A program made the position numbers and the translations under genes. Positions 1 through 8,331 of a stretch of 64,000 bases of DNA are shown here, piece by piece (position 1 is the stretch's first letter; each line of letters begins with the position of its first letter). The stretch covers positions 1 through 64,000 of the forward strand of contig CALWPL010000003.1 of assembly GCA_944383405.1 (NCBI GenBank). The letters are read 5' to 3'. The stretch is from an uncultured Clostridia bacterium (GTDB lineage: Bacteria > Bacillota > Clostridia > Christensenellales > UBA1242). Below the pieces are notes generated by a model, which worked only from the letters and a program-made list of their open reading frames with translations, made no database searches and was not told the DNA's origin.

Positions 1-108
1 ATTTGTTCTAATAAATTTAGGTTAATTTAAGTTTTAATATAAATAAACCTACAAAGGGAGTTTAGAATTTAACTAAACATTTGTGCGGTACGGTTCTAAA
101 GTTAAGCT

Positions 109-119
109 CTCCGCCAAAT
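109..119. repeat. Left copy of an 11-bp direct repeat
   Basis: CTCCGCCAAAT occurs here and again at 2729-2739, bracketing two orphan genes; a shorter form, TCCGCCAA, lies at 1843-1850. It is GC-richer than its surroundings and resembles the 3' end of a tRNA-Ser gene (CTCTCCGCCA), but the upstream bases do not fold into a tRNA. It could be an attachment-site scar or chance. Confidence 0.35.
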
Positions 120-123
120 GATT

Positions 124-151
124 GTCGTTTGAGTTCAAACGACTTTTTTAT
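124..151 (+). terminator. Intrinsic terminator of an upstream unit
   Basis: GTCGTTTG and CAAACGAC form a perfect 8-bp stem around an AGTT loop, followed at once by a run of six T. It ends a transcript that enters from left of the window. Between here and the gene ending at 404 I see only AT-rich sequence with no gene or clear signal. Confidence 0.65.
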
Positions 152-403
152 TCTTAGATTAAATCCACTTATATCTTGTTTATTATTATAAAATATGTAA
201 CAAAGTTGTTTACAACTTTAATGATAACTCATTAGAACTCGGAAAAGTAAATTTAAACTCAATGCAACTTTAAAGGATATCCTTTTTCTTGCCTACGATT
301 TAAAAACCTTTACCCAAACAAACAGCAACTTTCCAAACCTATCAGCAAATGAAATTTAACTCTTTTACAAAACAATCGATAAAACTATAAAAAGAGATTG
401 AAT

Positions 404-1723
404 TTATTTCTCTTCCTTCTCAATTTTTTTCTTTAATTCTTTTTCTGCTCTTTGAATATCTCTTGGCGTTATTTTCAAGTTTACAGGATTATAAACAAAT
501 TCTTCACCAAAAATATCTTTATATAAACCTTTAAAATATTCTTCCTCTCTCAAATCATCAAATAATGGCCACACTTGATAATAAAGCTTCCAATCAGATT
601 CATTAAATTTTTGCATATATCTAATTATATTTTCTTTATCATCTAACAAAACATATTTAGCATAAATAAACTTATCACTACAATTTGTCCAATCCATATC
701 TCGCAAAACTTCTTTCATTTTATCAATTTCTTTTAACTTTTTATAGGCAATACATAAATTTATTTTATATATATATTGATAATCTGAAGAATGTTTTAAA
801 TATTTTGTTAATTGGTTTTTTAATAATATTGTAGCTAATTGAGGACTTTTGGTTAGTTTATCTACAATGTTTTCATTAATAGCATTTTCAATATAATCCA
901 TCATTCCTTCATCTTTTATATAATATTTTTGACCAATTACATTAAATAAGTAAGAAGTTGACAAATGAACAGTATAAAACAAAAATGTCATATTATCAGG
1001 ATTAAAAACTATCTTTTTATTTTTTTCTATAACAAAACCCAAATTTTTATATTTTTCAATATTAATCGTTCTAAAGAAAAAATTACTTGGTTTACTATCA
1101 TTATGTATGATTATGTTTCGTAGTTCACATAAAAACATAAAATCATCATAATTAGGCATTTGCGTTTTTATATTTAATGAAAATTTTTTATCTAACCATT
1201 CAAATTGTTCAGAATGACTTTTTCTAAAAAAGGAATCTATAAATTTTTCAATATAAAAATCTTGAATGCTGTATGTATCTGTACAATCACTTAATTCAGC
1301 GTATCTAACACTTTCATCTATTACATTAATTTGACCACTAATATGTTGAAACAAATATATTAATAATTCTGACAAAAATTGATCAAAATTAGTTATAAGA
1401 GAAACTACTAAATTTGAAGGTATCATTTGCAATAAGTAATCTGATTGTTCCATTCTATTAGAAATAGTCTCTAATTGATTAGCTAATATATAGCCATTAA
1501 ATTCTTTTTGCTCTATATCTTTTTGCAATTTTCTGATTTTAGAAATAGACTTAATCCATCTCTTATGAAATACATCATATTCTTTTATATTATTTAACAT
1601 AGATTGAAAAGTATATAAATGAATGGCATCATATTTTGTAACAACATTCGTGTAAATACTCGTAAAATTAGTGTATACTTTCTGGGGATTTTTAGTTATC
1701 TCTTCTTCTGTTAACCTTGCCAT
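404..1723 (-). CDS. Orphan HEPN-like protein, 439 aa
   Basis: I do not recognise a named family. The protein is hydrophilic and mostly helical, with no signal peptide or membrane segment, so it is probably cytoplasmic. Around residues 202-207 it carries R-NIII-H, which fits the R-x4-6-H motif of HEPN domains, many of which are RNases in toxin-antitoxin and phage-defence systems. The flanking segments (about 100-215) have the alternating hydrophobic helices expected for such a bundle, and the part after residue 280 looks like helical repeats. An upstream ATG at 1774 exists, but AAGGAG lies just before the ATG at 1723, so I chose the latter. It is divergent from the HExxH gene at 1908. The HEPN call rests on one short motif and could be coincidence. 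Confidence 0.55.
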   Translation of the reverse strand: MARLTEEEITKNPQKVYTNFTSIYTNVVTKYDAIHLYTFQSMLNNIKEYDVFHKRWIKSISKIRKLQKDIEQKEFNGYILANQLETISNRMEQSDYLLQMIPSNLVVSLITNFDQFLSELLIYLFQHISGQINVIDESVRYAELSDCTDTYSIQDFYIEKFIDSFFRKSHSEQFEWLDKKFSLNIKTQMPNYDDFMFLCELRNIIIHNDSKPSNFFFRTINIEKYKNLGFVIEKNKKIVFNPDNMTFLFYTVHLSTSYLFNVIGQKYYIKDEGMMDYIENAINENIVDKLTKSPQLATILLKNQLTKYLKHSSDYQYIYKINLCIAYKKLKEIDKMKEVLRDMDWTNCSDKFIYAKYVLLDDKENIIRYMQKFNESDWKLYYQVWPLFDDLREEEYFKGLYKDIFGEEFVYNPVNLKITPRDIQRAEKELKKKIEKEEK

Positions 1724-1860
1724 GTTATTCTCCTTAATTGTTTTAAGTATAACATAAATATTATTTTTTTTCAATATTTATATCAACTTTCATCCACCCA
1801 GTACCAATGTATATTTTAGTGTTAGGATTGATTATCGGTTTATCCGCCAACGATTCTTTT

Positions 1861-1887
1861 AATGTACCAAATGCTGTTTGGTACATT
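1861..1887. promoter_or_regulatory. Perfect 11-bp inverted repeat upstream of the HExxH gene
   Basis: AATGTACCAAA at 1861-1871 and its exact reverse complement at 1877-1887 flank a 5-nt loop. No T-run follows on either strand, so it is not a standard terminator. It ends 9 nt before the AGGAG of the gene at 1908 and lies in the gap between two divergent genes, where an operator or a 5'-UTR hairpin would fit. Confidence 0.5.
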
Positions 1888-1907
1888 ATTTATGGCAGGA
1901 GAAAATT

Positions 1908-2726
1908 GTGTTAAATATAGAATTTATTACAGACGAAGATATCATGGCTAGAATGATGGTATCAAAAAGCGAAATGCCAGTTGATTTTGCAAATTATTTA
2001 TGGGATAAATATAAACTTTCTTATATAATTTTGCAGAGAAATTTTAAATCGAATGAAATAGATAATAATATAATTTTAGAATTAAAACAACAAAGTTTTT
2101 TTAAAAATTATTGTAATGAAGCCGAAAAAAATTTGAAAAGAATAAAAACTAATTGGGAAAAACACAAAAATAAGATAAACACATTTTTAAATAAAATTTT
2201 CAAAAAAGAGTTTACACTGAATATATCAGCTATAATTTTTGCTCCTACTTTGTGCTGTGGCAGGAATATTGGTAATAATCAATTTGTTTGGGGGCATAAA
2301 TATGGATTGACCGACAGAAACTATGACTTGGTTTATCTTGTTCACGAATCTTTACACTCTTATTTTGAGAATAATGATATTACTCATACTATAATAGAAA
2401 AAGTATCTGATTTTGAGTTATCAAAAAATTTAAATAAATCTAAGAACATATATAACGGGCACGAAGATTTAAACCTTTTGCATATTAAAATTTTACCTTT
2501 TTGGCATATATATTTAAACAAAACACAAAAAAATATCGAAAAAGAAAAAAAGTTTTACAATGTAAATTATGAGCAGAAAGACTTTGTTGAATTTCGATCT
2601 AAAATAGAAGATATGAATATAGATGATTTTAGTAAATTTATGGAGCAAATAAATTTTGAAGATTTGTTGAATGTTGAGTGTTCATATTTAATTAAAAAAA
2701 AAATAATGTACGCTTCGACAATCTAA
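1908..2726 (+). CDS. Orphan protein with HExxH metallopeptidase-like motif, 272 aa
   Basis: I do not recognise the family. It has no signal peptide or membrane segment. HESLH at residues 146-150 fits the HExxH zinc site of metallopeptidases, preceded by a hydrophobic strand (LVYLV). Glutamates at about 164 and 170 could serve as a third ligand. Two adjacent cysteines lie near residue 116. A frame start at TTG 1878 is possible, but AGGAG at 1897-1901 sits 6 nt before GTG 1908, which I take as the start. It is divergent from the HEPN-like gene, and both lie between copies of an 11-bp repeat. Protease activity is an inference from one motif. Confidence 0.5.
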   Translation: MLNIEFITDEDIMARMMVSKSEMPVDFANYLWDKYKLSYIILQRNFKSNEIDNNIILELKQQSFFKNYCNEAEKNLKRIKTNWEKHKNKINTFLNKIFKKEFTLNISAIIFAPTLCCGRNIGNNQFVWGHKYGLTDRNYDLVYLVHESLHSYFENNDITHTIIEKVSDFELSKNLNKSKNIYNGHEDLNLLHIKILPFWHIYLNKTQKNIEKEKKFYNVNYEQKDFVEFRSKIEDMNIDDFSKFMEQINFEDLLNVECSYLIKKKIMYASTI

Positions 2727-2728
2727 TA

Positions 2729-2739
2729 CTCCGCCAAAT
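2729..2739. repeat. Right copy of the 11-bp direct repeat
   Basis: Exact copy of the CTCCGCCAAAT at 109-119, starting 3 nt after the HExxH gene stop. The rest of the gap to 3021 is AT-rich and holds no gene that I can see. Confidence 0.35.
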
Positions 2740-2969
2740 TGAAATAAGCCGCTATTTTAGTGGGGATTAGATATAAAATGACACATTTTAGGCTTGAGTT
2801 TTTGTATAGGCTTAGAATGTGTTTACTTTTTTGACATGGTTTAAAAATAACAGTGTTTTAGGATTTTTATGGCTATTTTAAGAGTTTATAGGATTAAAAT
2901 TTTTTAAAGTCATAAATTTTTTTAATAGGCAAAAATTTTTAAAATGTTTTTATAATAGATTAATATAAA

Positions 2970-2998
2970 ATTGCTTTATTTTTAATTTAATGTTATAT
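2970..2998 (+). promoter_or_regulatory. Putative promoter of the LRR lipoprotein gene
   Basis: TTGCTT (2970-2975) and TATATT (2993-2998) are 17 bp apart. Transcription would start near 3005, just ahead of the ribosome site (AAGGTAGAG) of the gene at 3022. In such AT-rich DNA the match is only moderately informative. Confidence 0.4.
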
Positions 2999-3021
2999 TT
3001 AAATAAAAATAAGGTAGAGTT

Positions 3022-4593
3022 ATGAAAAAGTATTTAGAATTAAATCAAAAAATAATATTTCTTTGTATTTTATTTATAATTGGGATGACATCTTTGTTTT
3101 TATTTGTTAGTTGTGATGATTCAGATAGTCTTTATAAGGTAAATATAGCAGAAAATCAAAACTGTACAATTTCTACTAATAAATCAGAGTATTATAAAGA
3201 TGAACAAGTAATGGTTTATGTAAATGCTCTTGAAGGATTTGAGATTGAAGAAACATATTATTTAAAAAATGATAATAATACAAAATACTTTTTTACAAAT
3301 TCTTTTGCTATGCCAGATGGAGATGTAACTATATATGCAGAGACTAAAATGCATTTTGATATTAGTGTTAATGATGATAGTTTAGGAACGGCTTATTTAA
3401 ATAATATTAATGAGTTTGATATAACCCCCAGAGACAACGCAGTTTTTGTTGGGATAAAAGATATGGATATAAATGAATATGTTTATTTAAATTTAGCGGA
3501 TACCTATTATGTAACTTTATTAAGAGATATAGAAACAAAAACAAGCGTAGAAGATTATTATTTTAATTTAGCAAATTTAAGTAAGGCAACATTTAGAGAT
3601 TTATTTGATAGGTTGTATTATTCTGATATAAATGAAATTAACAGCATGCTTGAAAGTGAAATATCATATAATGCAAACCTTGAATATTATACATATGCTA
3701 GAAAATATGCAACAGAATTTAAAAATGGGTATTTTGATAAAGCCTTAACCAAAGGTGGTAATTATGAAGTGGTGTTTAATAGTAAGGAGGATACTTCTAC
3801 ACTACAAAAAGATGATGTTGAATATTTAGTATATAACACTGCAAAATTAGCCTTTGTAACAGGTTATTTTGGGAACAATACGACGCTTGAAATTCCAGAA
3901 GTGGTTGGCGAAAATAAAGTTGTTGGAATATTGCCAAATTACGATAAAGAACTTAATGTTACAGAAAGTACTTTTTCTAATAGTTTACAAAGTATAACGA
4001 TTCCAAGTTCAATACAAGATATTCATCCTTACACTTTTATGGGGCTTAGTAATTTAACAGAAATTATTGCACCAAGTGTTACACGAATTGGAGAAGGGGC
4101 TTTTGCTGGAACTAATCTTCAAAATATTCAAATAAGCGAAGAAGTGGTGTTTATTGATGACTTGGCTTTTAGTGGTTGTCAAATAAGTAGTATTACAATA
4201 AAAAACATACCTTTAATAAATTCAATTAAAGATAGTAATTCACTAGGAGAATTAGTAGGGCAGGCAAAAGAGATATTTATTCCAACAGCAAACAATTCAT
4301 ATTTAATAAATAGTTATATTTACTCGTTTGATGAAGAAAGAAATTTATATGTATTTAGGCCAATTGAAATAATAACTAATATTGAGATTGGAGAAATTAA
4401 AATTAGTGCTGTGAGTCCAAATAGTTATTGGAAATTAAATATATCCTTACCAAGTGAGTATCTTGTGTATTGGGAGTATTCAGAAGATGGGCTGTCAAGA
4501 TATAGCGTGGAAGATTTTATTTATAAAGACAAACTGATAGATATGAAAAATCCAAAAATTTATATTTATTTTTATATTGGAGAACAAATATAG
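3022..4593 (+). CDS. BspA-type leucine-rich-repeat lipoprotein, 523 aa
   Basis: The N-terminal signal peptide ends in FVSC with Cys31, a lipobox (Phe at -3 is uncommon), so the protein is probably anchored outside the cell membrane. Residues about 36-110 resemble the bacterial repeat found in InlB-like surface proteins, with the typical ending FAMPDGDVTIYA. Residues about 290-430 are leucine-rich repeats of the BspA (LRR_5) type, visible in phrases such as SITIPSSIQDI and RIGEGAFAG. Such proteins usually bind host or microbial surface ligands; that role is inferred here. The middle region (110-280) is unassigned. The membrane-protein gene at 4636 follows 42 nt downstream. Confidence 0.75.
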   Translation: MKKYLELNQKIIFLCILFIIGMTSLFLFVSCDDSDSLYKVNIAENQNCTISTNKSEYYKDEQVMVYVNALEGFEIEETYYLKNDNNTKYFFTNSFAMPDGDVTIYAETKMHFDISVNDDSLGTAYLNNINEFDITPRDNAVFVGIKDMDINEYVYLNLADTYYVTLLRDIETKTSVEDYYFNLANLSKATFRDLFDRLYYSDINEINSMLESEISYNANLEYYTYARKYATEFKNGYFDKALTKGGNYEVVFNSKEDTSTLQKDDVEYLVYNTAKLAFVTGYFGNNTTLEIPEVVGENKVVGILPNYDKELNVTESTFSNSLQSITIPSSIQDIHPYTFMGLSNLTEIIAPSVTRIGEGAFAGTNLQNIQISEEVVFIDDLAFSGCQISSITIKNIPLINSIKDSNSLGELVGQAKEIFIPTANNSYLINSYIYSFDEERNLYVFRPIEIITNIEIGEIKISAVSPNSYWKLNISLPSEYLVYWEYSEDGLSRYSVEDFIYKDKLIDMKNPKIYIYFYIGEQI

Positions 4594-4604
4594 AAAATAA
4601 ATTT

Positions 4605-4613
4605 TGTTATAAT
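4605..4613 (+). promoter_or_regulatory. Extended -10 promoter element
   Basis: TGT directly followed by a consensus TATAAT (4608-4613) forms an extended -10 box; no good -35 is needed or seen. The transcript would begin near 4620, just before the AGGAGA ribosome site of the gene at 4636. Confidence 0.5.
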
Positions 4614-4635
4614 ACAATGCTTTTAGGAGAAGAAA

Positions 4636-5805
4636 ATGAATGATAAATTTAAAGAAAATGTTTTAAATGTTGGATTAATTATTTGTAGCATTTTTATTCT
4701 ATATTTTATTTTAGGGTACATGGTAATTGGAATACAACTTTTCGTGCAGTTTGCGGATATTAGTTCTCGTGAAGTAACATTAAATGGAGTCTTTGTTTTT
4801 GTATTAATGGGGCTTTTATTAGTTGAGTTAGTCTTAATTTTAATAAGATTTTGTTCACAAAAAGTTCGCAATAATTTGAGATTTAACATTAGTTTATTTT
4901 TTGTTGGATTATTAATACTTATAACAAATTTAATTTTCTTTATTTATTCTTTAACAATTATGCAAAGTTTATCTCTTTCTAGGTTAAATGGTAATGGAGG
5001 TTCAATCGCTGCAATGCAAGAGTTGCTTTCAAGTCTGATTAGTTCTTATAGTGTAGAATTATTGCCATTATATATTGAGTCTTTAATATTAATGATAATT
5101 GTAACTTGTGTACTTGGATTTCTTACTTTTTCACATAAATATAAAAATATTTGTAAGGTTCAAAATAACAATTCTAATAAAGAAATCAATTTAGACAGTA
5201 AAGAGTTAGGAGTAGTTGATAGTAATGAAAAAACAAAAAATAAAAATATCAATAGGCTGCTTGTAGTAATTATATCTGTTTGTTCGCTATTAGTTGTTGT
5301 TTCTTCCGTATTATTTGCAGTTTTTATATCTACAAGTGATTATAAGGCAGAGCGAAACAATATTGCTTTAATTAGTCAAAATTATGATGAGTACTTAAAT
5401 CAAGGTTATTTAACAATGTGTAATTTTAATGATTATGAAGTAACTCTTTCATTAAAAATTACTTATACATTAGATGGCGAGTATGCAGAATTTCTAATTG
5501 ATGAAGTAACCATACCAAAAAACACAAGCGCTTATGATATTGAATTTGTTATCCCAAGTAGTAGTAATGACGATAGAATACAATATTTAGATACCTACTA
5601 TTTAAATGAAAATAATATATATTTAAGTTTGCCATATCGTGAGACATATAGTTATAAATTTGGGGCAAAGGAAATAATTTTCTTAGTTCTTTTATGTTTG
5701 TCAGGTGTTGGATTAATAGGAACTATTATTGTATTTATCAGTAAGCATAATAGTGAAAATAAAACTTCATTAAAGGTAGATGCCTTAATTAAAGAAAATA
5801 AATAA
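4636..5805 (+). CDS. Multi-pass membrane protein of unknown function, 389 aa
   Basis: Not recognised. Six probable membrane segments can be seen at residues about 9-31, 50-72, 80-106, 145-168, 208-233 and 348-372. A hydrophilic stretch (about 172-205) rich in Asn and Lys separates the fourth and fifth, and a soluble, probably extracellular, domain of about 110 residues lies between the fifth and sixth. AGGAGA precedes the ATG. It sits 42 nt after the leucine-rich lipoprotein gene but has its own extended -10 box. No catalytic motif is visible. Confidence 0.6.
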   Translation: MNDKFKENVLNVGLIICSIFILYFILGYMVIGIQLFVQFADISSREVTLNGVFVFVLMGLLLVELVLILIRFCSQKVRNNLRFNISLFFVGLLILITNLIFFIYSLTIMQSLSLSRLNGNGGSIAAMQELLSSLISSYSVELLPLYIESLILMIIVTCVLGFLTFSHKYKNICKVQNNNSNKEINLDSKELGVVDSNEKTKNKNINRLLVVIISVCSLLVVVSSVLFAVFISTSDYKAERNNIALISQNYDEYLNQGYLTMCNFNDYEVTLSLKITYTLDGEYAEFLIDEVTIPKNTSAYDIEFVIPSSSNDDRIQYLDTYYLNENNIYLSLPYRETYSYKFGAKEIIFLVLLCLSGVGLIGTIIVFISKHNSENKTSLKVDALIKENK

Positions 5806-5865
5806 AATTACTTTAATGAAAGATATAAGGTAAAAAATATTAAAAAAAATTAAATTTTATTATTT

Positions 5866-5893
5866 TTGATTGGAAAGTTATAATTTTTATACT
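5866..5893 (+). promoter_or_regulatory. Putative mscL promoter
   Basis: TTGATT (5866-5871) is 16 bp from TATACT (5888-5893). The start would lie near 5900, followed by the strong AAGGAGAG ribosome site of mscL. Confidence 0.4.
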
Positions 5894-5922
5894 ATTAGAT
5901 ATTATAGGAAGGAGAGAAACAA

Positions 5923-6543
5923 ATGAAAAAGTTTTGGAGTGAATTTAAAGCGTTTATAAGTAAAGGAAATATTGTCGACCTTGCAGTTGCAGTTGTTATA
6001 GGGACTGCGTTTAATGCAATAGTAACGAGCCTTGTTAATGATTTGATTATGCCGCTTATTACCTGGGGACTTGGTGCTGAAAGTCTTAGTGATTTAGCAA
6101 TAGTACTTCAAAGAGATGCAGAAGGGCTTGCAACGCTTACATGGAATTATGGTAATTTTATTCAAACTTTAATTAATTTCTTAATAATAGCATTGACAAT
6201 ATTTATTGTCTTAAAAGTAATGATGAAAAGTTCTGAGATGTTTAAAGAAGTTGCGAGTAAGGTTAGGTTTTCAAGTAAAGAAGAAAAGGAATATTTAATT
6301 ACTCAAGATATTGATTTAAAGGATAAAAAAGCAGTGAAAGAGGCTTTAAAGGAAAGGAAAGCAGAAATAGATAGACTAGAAAAAGAAAAAGCGGAAAAAG
6401 CAAAGGAAGAAGCTTATAAAAATAGTACAGAAGGAATTCTTAAAGAAATCCGTGATTTGCTGATAGAGAATAAAACACAAAAAGTAGAAGTTACAAAAAG
6501 TACTTTAAAACAAGAAAAAAATAATACTAATAAAGACAAATAA
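5923..6543 (+). CDS. mscL: Large-conductance mechanosensitive channel MscL
   Basis: MscL opens a wide pore in the cell membrane under tension and releases solutes during osmotic downshock. The first helix (KGNIVDLAVAVVIG, residues 14-27) and the IVTSLVNDLIMPLI segment that follows are diagnostic. The second membrane helix spans about 82-105, and the C-terminal helix retains ILKEIRDLLIENK. At 206 residues it is longer than the usual 130-150. The extra length is a lysine- and glutamate-rich helix (about 110-170) between the second membrane segment and the C-terminal bundle. It stands alone with its own promoter and terminator. Confidence 0.95.
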   Translation: MKKFWSEFKAFISKGNIVDLAVAVVIGTAFNAIVTSLVNDLIMPLITWGLGAESLSDLAIVLQRDAEGLATLTWNYGNFIQTLINFLIIALTIFIVLKVMMKSSEMFKEVASKVRFSSKEEKEYLITQDIDLKDKKAVKEALKERKAEIDRLEKEKAEKAKEEAYKNSTEGILKEIRDLLIENKTQKVEVTKSTLKQEKNNTNKDK

Positions 6544-6573
6544 AAATTGTAAACTTTCTGTTTACAATTTTTT
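6542..6573 (+). terminator. mscL terminator
   Basis: A 13-bp perfect stem (6542-6554 with 6560-6572) around TTTCT, its right arm merging into a T-run. It overlaps the mscL stop codon. The stretch from here to 6708 holds nothing else that I can see. Confidence 0.8.
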
Positions 6574-6708
6574 CTATTGAATAGTTTTTATAAATTAAAA
6601 TCTTTGCAGATTTTTATTACTTTATATTTAGCCACTTTTATTACTAAATAAAACTAAGACAATAAAATAAATGATTTAAAAATCTTATATGACTTGTTTA
6701 TTTTAAAT

Positions 6709-7236
6709 TTATTTAAAAATATTGCTTATAATTGATTTTGTTATTTTCCTAATGTCATTAATATTAAAAGAGACATTATCTTTTAAATAATCAAGGTATA
6801 AGCCAGTTAATCCGTTTATGGCAAAATAAACGACAATAGGGTCAACTTTATAATTATTTATTTTATTAATTTTTTCAATAAATTCTTTTTTAATATTATC
6901 TACAAGAGACATTGGAATGGCATTAATTATTATCTTATAATCTTTTTCATTTTTTAAAAAATGATCTGTTATCACATCAATTAGTTCATCAAATCCTTCT
7001 GCTTTTGTAAGGTTTTTAAGACCTTGTGAAAGTTTTTCCATAAGTTCATCTTGGATTTCTTTTAATATCTCAGTAGGGTTACTGTAATGATTATAAAAAG
7101 TTCCACGATTAATGCTAGCAACTTTTACAATATCGCTAACACTTATTTCTGATAGTGATTTTTTATTTAAAAGAGTTATCATCGCATTTCTAATTAACAT
7201 TTTTGACCTAATGGCATTTTTATATGGTGCTTTCAT
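6709..7236 (-). CDS. TetR-family transcriptional regulator, 175 aa
   Basis: The N-terminal 55 residues form the TetR helix-turn-helix, with the family signature ISVSDIVKVASINRGTFYNHY. The C-terminal part (60-175) is a helical ligand or dimer domain of the kind seen in short TetR proteins of Gram-positive bacteria. A longer frame begins at 7278, but TTGGAG lies 7 nt before the ATG at 7236, and the extra residues do not look like TetR. It is divergent from the ABC exporter genes at 7396, so it most likely represses that operon and itself from the shared 160-bp gap. The inducer is unknown. Confidence 0.88.
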   Translation of the reverse strand: MKAPYKNAIRSKMLIRNAMITLLNKKSLSEISVSDIVKVASINRGTFYNHYSNPTEILKEIQDELMEKLSQGLKNLTKAEGFDELIDVITDHFLKNEKDYKIIINAIPMSLVDNIKKEFIEKINKINNYKVDPIVVYFAINGLTGLYLDYLKDNVSFNINDIRKITKSIISNIFK

Positions 7237-7290
7237 GTTTTGCTCCAATTTTATACAAAAACATAACAAAGTGTTCAAAAATAGATAGGA

Positions 7291-7330
7291 AAAATATATT
7301 TTGTATAATAATTTTTATATGATATATTTT
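7291..7330. promoter_or_regulatory. Inverted-repeat operator candidate in the divergent promoter region
   Basis: AAAATATAT (7291-7299) and ATATATTTT (7322-7330) are 9-bp inverted arms 22 bp apart, and two TATAAT hexamers (7304-7309, 7330-7335) lie within or next to them. This is where a TetR protein would act on both the regulator gene and the exporter operon. The arms are pure AT, so chance is a real alternative. Confidence 0.35.
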
Positions 7331-7395
7331 ATAATAACATAATGTACAATATTGGTCAAATGTCTAAGATTGATAAACGCTAAAAGGAGAATGTT

Positions 7396-8331
7396 GTGGG
7401 AGTAATTGAAGTTGAAAATTTAACAAAAGATTATGGTTTTGGAAGGGGAGTTTTCGATGTTAGTTTTAGTGTTGAAAAGGGAGAAGTTTTTGGCTTTTTA
7501 GGGCCTAATGGCGCTGGAAAATCTACTACAATTAGACACATAATGGCGTTTTCAAGACCAGATAAGGGTATTACTAAATTATTTGGGATGGAGACTTTCA
7601 AGAATTATCATAAAATTCTAAATAGAGTTGGATATATTCCAGGCGAAATTGCTTTACCACAGGGGCTAACTGGTATTGAATTTCTTAGAATGATGCAAGA
7701 TTTACAAAAGATACATAATGAAGAAAGGCTTAGGATGTTGCTTAAATATTTTGAACTTGATAAGGTAACGCTAAGAGGTGAAACAAAAAAGATGAGTCTA
7801 GGGGTTAAAAGAAAACTTGCTATTGTTTCTGCTTTTATGAACGACCCAGAAGTTTTAATTCTTGACGAGCCAACAAGTGGGCTAGATATAGTTATGCAGG
7901 AAAAGTTTATAGACTTTATAAAAAAGGAAAAGAAAAGGGGAAAAACAATTCTTTTATCTAGTCATATATTTAGTGAAGTAGACGCAACATGTGATAGGAT
8001 TGCAATAATAAAAGATGGGAAAATTGTTTCAGAAGTAGTTGCTAATGATTTAAAGCATGCTACAAAAAAACTTTATAAGGTTGTTTTTAAAGAACAAAAA
8101 GACTGCAAAGAGTTTATAAAGGAAGTAAAAAATTCTAAATTTATAAAGTTGATTGAACAGAATTGTGAAAATAAATTTGTATTAATATTAACAGATGATA
8201 AGGATATAAATAAGACTGTAAATATACTTTCAAAGTATGAGATAAAAGATTTCACAAATATAAAAGAGACACTAGAAGATTATTTTATGAAATTTTATAA
8301 AGAGGAACAGGACTTTGGAGGGATTAAATAG
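7396..8331 (+). CDS. ABC exporter ATP-binding protein (first), 311 aa
   Basis: A complete nucleotide-binding domain: Walker A GPNGAGKST near residue 36, signature MSLGVKRK, Walker B VLILDEPTSGLD and switch histidine in SSHIF. About 80 residues follow the ATPase core, as in DrrA/BcrA-type exporter subunits. GTG is the start, 7 nt after AAGGAG. It overlaps the second ATPase gene by 1 nt, and the permease follows, so the three probably form one export system, with the two ATPases as a heterodimer. The divergent TetR gene is the likely regulator. The substrate is unknown; drugs or peptides are common for this group. Confidence 0.9.
   Translation: MGVIEVENLTKDYGFGRGVFDVSFSVEKGEVFGFLGPNGAGKSTTIRHIMAFSRPDKGITKLFGMETFKNYHKILNRVGYIPGEIALPQGLTGIEFLRMMQDLQKIHNEERLRMLLKYFELDKVTLRGETKKMSLGVKRKLAIVSAFMNDPEVLILDEPTSGLDIVMQEKFIDFIKKEKKRGKTILLSSHIFSEVDATCDRIAIIKDGKIVSEVVANDLKHATKKLYKVVFKEQKDCKEFIKEVKNSKFIKLIEQNCENKFVLILTDDKDINKTVNILSKYEIKDFTNIKETLEDYFMKFYKEEQDFGGIK

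Noticed and set aside
26-120. tRNA-Ser gene suggested by GGTTCTAA and CTCTCCGCCA
   Set aside because: The 5' acceptor strand, the anticodon arm and a proper T-loop (GTTCRA) cannot be found in the 90 nt upstream.
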